In this document: piece after piece, positions 4,968-6,285 of the stretch | How positions within the stretch are numbered: position 1 is the first letter of the stretch | Layout: each line of letters opens with the position of its first letter | NCBI GenBank assembly: GCA_024225895.1 | Contig: JAAEMC010000841.1 | Location: 1 to 6,285, forward strand | Length of the DNA stretch: 6,285 nt | Direction of reading: 5' to 3' | From: Desulfobacteraceae bacterium | GTDB lineage: Bacteria > Desulfobacterota > Desulfobacteria > Desulfobacterales > Desulfobacteraceae | Position numbers and translations under genes: made by a program | The notes under the pieces: generated by a model | The model's input: only the letters and a program-made list of their open reading frames with translations | The model's database searches: none | What the model was told of the DNA's origin: nothing

Positions 4968-5389
4968 GTAATGAAATAAAAGGCATTTTACAAAAGATCA
5001 ATTTTATAGAGACCGATATGGAGCTTCATAAACAGATCCTGGTCTCCATTCCTTCAAATAATAAAAAGGACATGGAAAAAGTTCTCAAAAAAATTGCAGA
5101 ACAAAAAAAGCAGATTGAAGATCTAAAGCTTAAGATTAAAGAAATTGATTCTGATGAATACAATAGAATTATAGCGATTGAAACAGCCGCACAAAAATTT
5201 AAACAGCTTTCAATGAATAAAAAGTTTGTGACAGTCAATACGCTCAATGAAGCCGGGGAGTGCTTTATCAGGTTAAAGGACGGGACCAGCATTGAATGTC
5301 TGGTAACTGCCCAGGAGGAAAACGGGGATTGGACTGTTTTGACCCTTGACGGGGAAACCAGGGAATTAAGTAAATCCGAAGTTCAATAG
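4964..5389 (+). CDS. Uncharacterised protein with coiled-coil N-terminal half and beta-rich C-terminus
   Basis: A 141-residue protein I do not recognise. Residues ~33-63 are a Lys/Glu-rich helix with regularly spaced I/L positions (KVLKKIAEQKKQIEDLKLKI), a good coiled-coil candidate, and residues 1-27 may form a first helix of a hairpin. Residues ~86-141 alternate hydrophobic and polar residues with turns (RLKDGTSIECLV, WTVLTLDGETREL), as in a small beta barrel or SH3-like fold. There is no signal peptide, membrane helix or metal-binding motif; the only cysteines are C100 and C112. Codon use resembles its neighbours. The ribosome-binding site is weak (GTGAG, 4951-4955, 8 bases from the ATG), and the start overlaps the stop of a tiny upstream frame. 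An amidohydrolase gene follows after 128 bases on the same strand with no clear terminator between. A scaffold or oligomerising adaptor is only a guess. Confidence 0.8.
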   Translation: MSNEIKGILQKINFIETDMELHKQILVSIPSNNKKDMEKVLKKIAEQKKQIEDLKLKIKEIDSDEYNRIIAIETAAQKFKQLSMNKKFVTVNTLNEAGECFIRLKDGTSIECLVTAQEENGDWTVLTLDGETRELSKSEVQ

Positions 5390-5438
5390 AAAATTGACCA
5401 TACTTATGCATTTTTAAGCAATATTTTGGCAAGTTAAA

Positions 5439-5510
5439 ATGGAAAAAGGTGTAACAGCACGGATATTCCACATCCCTGATGCATTAATTAGCCATAAGTT
5501 GCAGGAGTAA
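5439..5510 (+). CDS. Possible 23-residue small ORF ahead of the amidohydrolase
   Basis: The frame opens at ATG 5439 and closes with TAA at 5508-5510, seven bases before the amidohydrolase ATG. Its last codons (CAG GAG TAA) contain the amidohydrolase ribosome-binding site. The peptide starts MEKGVTARIFHIPDA and is mildly amphipathic. No good Shine-Dalgarno precedes it (only GGCAAG). The rest of 5390-5517 holds a weak promoter-like pair (TTGGCA 5426, TGTAAC 5450, spacer 18) and no convincing terminator. Confidence 0.2.
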   Translation: MEKGVTARIFHIPDALISHKLQE

Positions 5511-5517
5511 ATAAAAG

Positions 5518-6285
5518 ATGTTAAAACCCGGTCTTCCTCATTATGACAACCAGGAACAAGATCGTTTGCCAAAAAGTTTAGGTTCTGTCATTGACGCCCA
5601 TGTCCATATTTTCCCTGACAACCTGTTTGCAGCCGTCTGGTCATGGTTTGATGAACATGCCTGGCCCATAAGATATAGAATGGAAAGCGGGCACCTGATT
5701 TCCTTTTTACTTGACCGGGGTCTTGACCATATTGTTTTGCTTCAATATGCCCATAAACCCGGTATTTCAGAGGCACTCAATGACTATATGGCCAAGATGT
5801 GTAATAAATTTCTGGGTAAGGTAACCGGTATGGCAACCGTATTCCCCGGAGAAAAAGGTGCACAACAAATTTTAGAAAAAGCATTTGCAAAGGGCCTTGG
5901 CGGTGTGAAATTCCATGCCCATGTCCAGTGTTTTGACATGAACTATCATAACATGGATGTTATTTATGATATCTGTGAAAGACTGCAAAAACCCATTGTC
6001 ATGCATGTGGGAAGAGAGCCCAAGAGCAAGGAATATGCGTGCGATCCCTATGAGATCTGTAACGCGGCCAAGCTTGAGGCAGTGCTTAAAAATTTTCCAA
6101 AGCTCAAAATTTGTGTTCCCCATCTGGGGTTTGATGAAATCTGTGAATACAAAGACCTGATTGAAAAATATGATACCCTCTGGCTGGATACAGCCATGGT
6201 TCTGACCGATTATTTCCCCATGGGCAACAGAATCGGGCTTGACCATTACAGGGTTGACCGGATGATGTATGGATCTGATTTTCCC
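5518..6285 (+). CDS. Amidohydrolase family protein (Amidohydro_2 metal-dependent hydrolase), C-terminus cut off
   Basis: 256 codons are visible; the frame is open at the right edge. The fold should be a TIM-barrel metal hydrolase. Visible metal-site motifs are H28 and H30 in IDAHVHIFP (25-33), the strand LGGVKFHAHVQ (127-137), H163 in PIVMHVGRE (159-167), H202 in VPHLGFDE (200-207) and D254 in YGSDFP (251-256). These match the order HxH...H...H...D of the family, with the aspartate arriving at the window end, so probably only some tens of residues are missing. It lacks a signal peptide and is presumably cytoplasmic. It carries seven cysteines (95, 138, 153, 175, 181, 199, 209), consistent with an anaerobe. 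The start is ATG 5518 with AGGAG (5503-5507) 10 bases upstream. Members hydrolyse C-N or C-O bonds or decarboxylate aromatic acids; the substrate cannot be assigned. Confidence 0.92.
   Translation, partial: MLKPGLPHYDNQEQDRLPKSLGSVIDAHVHIFPDNLFAAVWSWFDEHAWPIRYRMESGHLISFLLDRGLDHIVLLQYAHKPGISEALNDYMAKMCNKFLGKVTGMATVFPGEKGAQQILEKAFAKGLGGVKFHAHVQCFDMNYHNMDVIYDICERLQKPIVMHVGREPKSKEYACDPYEICNAAKLEAVLKNFPKLKICVPHLGFDEICEYKDLIEKYDTLWLDTAMVLTDYFPMGNRIGLDHYRVDRMMYGSDFP

Noticed and set aside
5872..6246. 124-codon minus-strand ORF opposite the amidohydrolase
   Set aside because: It is antisense to conserved metal-site motifs and lacks a recognisable domain or start context.

Overview
The window looks like a piece of a moderately AT-rich Gram-negative chromosome. 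Protein style suggests an anaerobic Desulfobacterota/Desulfobacterales-type bacterium: a symporter-fused histidine kinase, a Cys-rich amidohydrolase and lysine-rich small proteins. This is an impression from sequence, not a database result. I see no rRNA, tRNA, CRISPR array, insertion sequence or phage gene.

Layout. (1) Positions 1-58 hold the first codons of a minus-strand gene that leaves the window. A 280-bp divergent intergenic region follows; it carries a perfect 15-bp palindrome lying inside the spacer of a candidate minus-strand promoter. (2) 339-866 (+) is a stand-alone dihydrofolate-reductase/RibD-C-like reductase that starts with GTG. (3) 1013-4521 (-) is a three-gene signalling operon read right to left: a small two-helix membrane protein (4282-4521), a sodium:solute-symporter/histidine-kinase fusion (SSF-STAC-HisKA-HATPase, the CbrA/CrbS-like architecture; 1419-4250) and a single-domain CheY-like response regulator (1013-1381). 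(4) A 442-bp divergent intergenic region (4522-4963) holds a long imperfect hairpin/palindrome with a competing third arm, candidate promoters in both directions and a short chain of tiny leader ORFs. (5) 4964-5389 (+) is an unrecognised 141-residue protein with a coiled-coil N-terminal half. (6) 5518 to the window end (+) is a metal-dependent amidohydrolase (Amidohydro_2 type), cut off by the window edge just after its GSDFP motif.

How they work together. The symporter-kinase probably senses a small extracellular solute or its transport flux and phosphorylates the downstream receiver protein. That receiver has no DNA-binding or enzymatic output, so the final output must lie elsewhere. The coiled-coil protein and the amidohydrolase share a strand, have a 128-bp gap and show no clear terminator between them, so they may be cotranscribed. 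The most interesting non-coding material is regulatory: the structured element at 4603-4698, the start-site hairpin of the kinase gene, and the overlapping mini-ORF chain ahead of the 141-residue protein. I did not find convincing evidence of a wholly new system.
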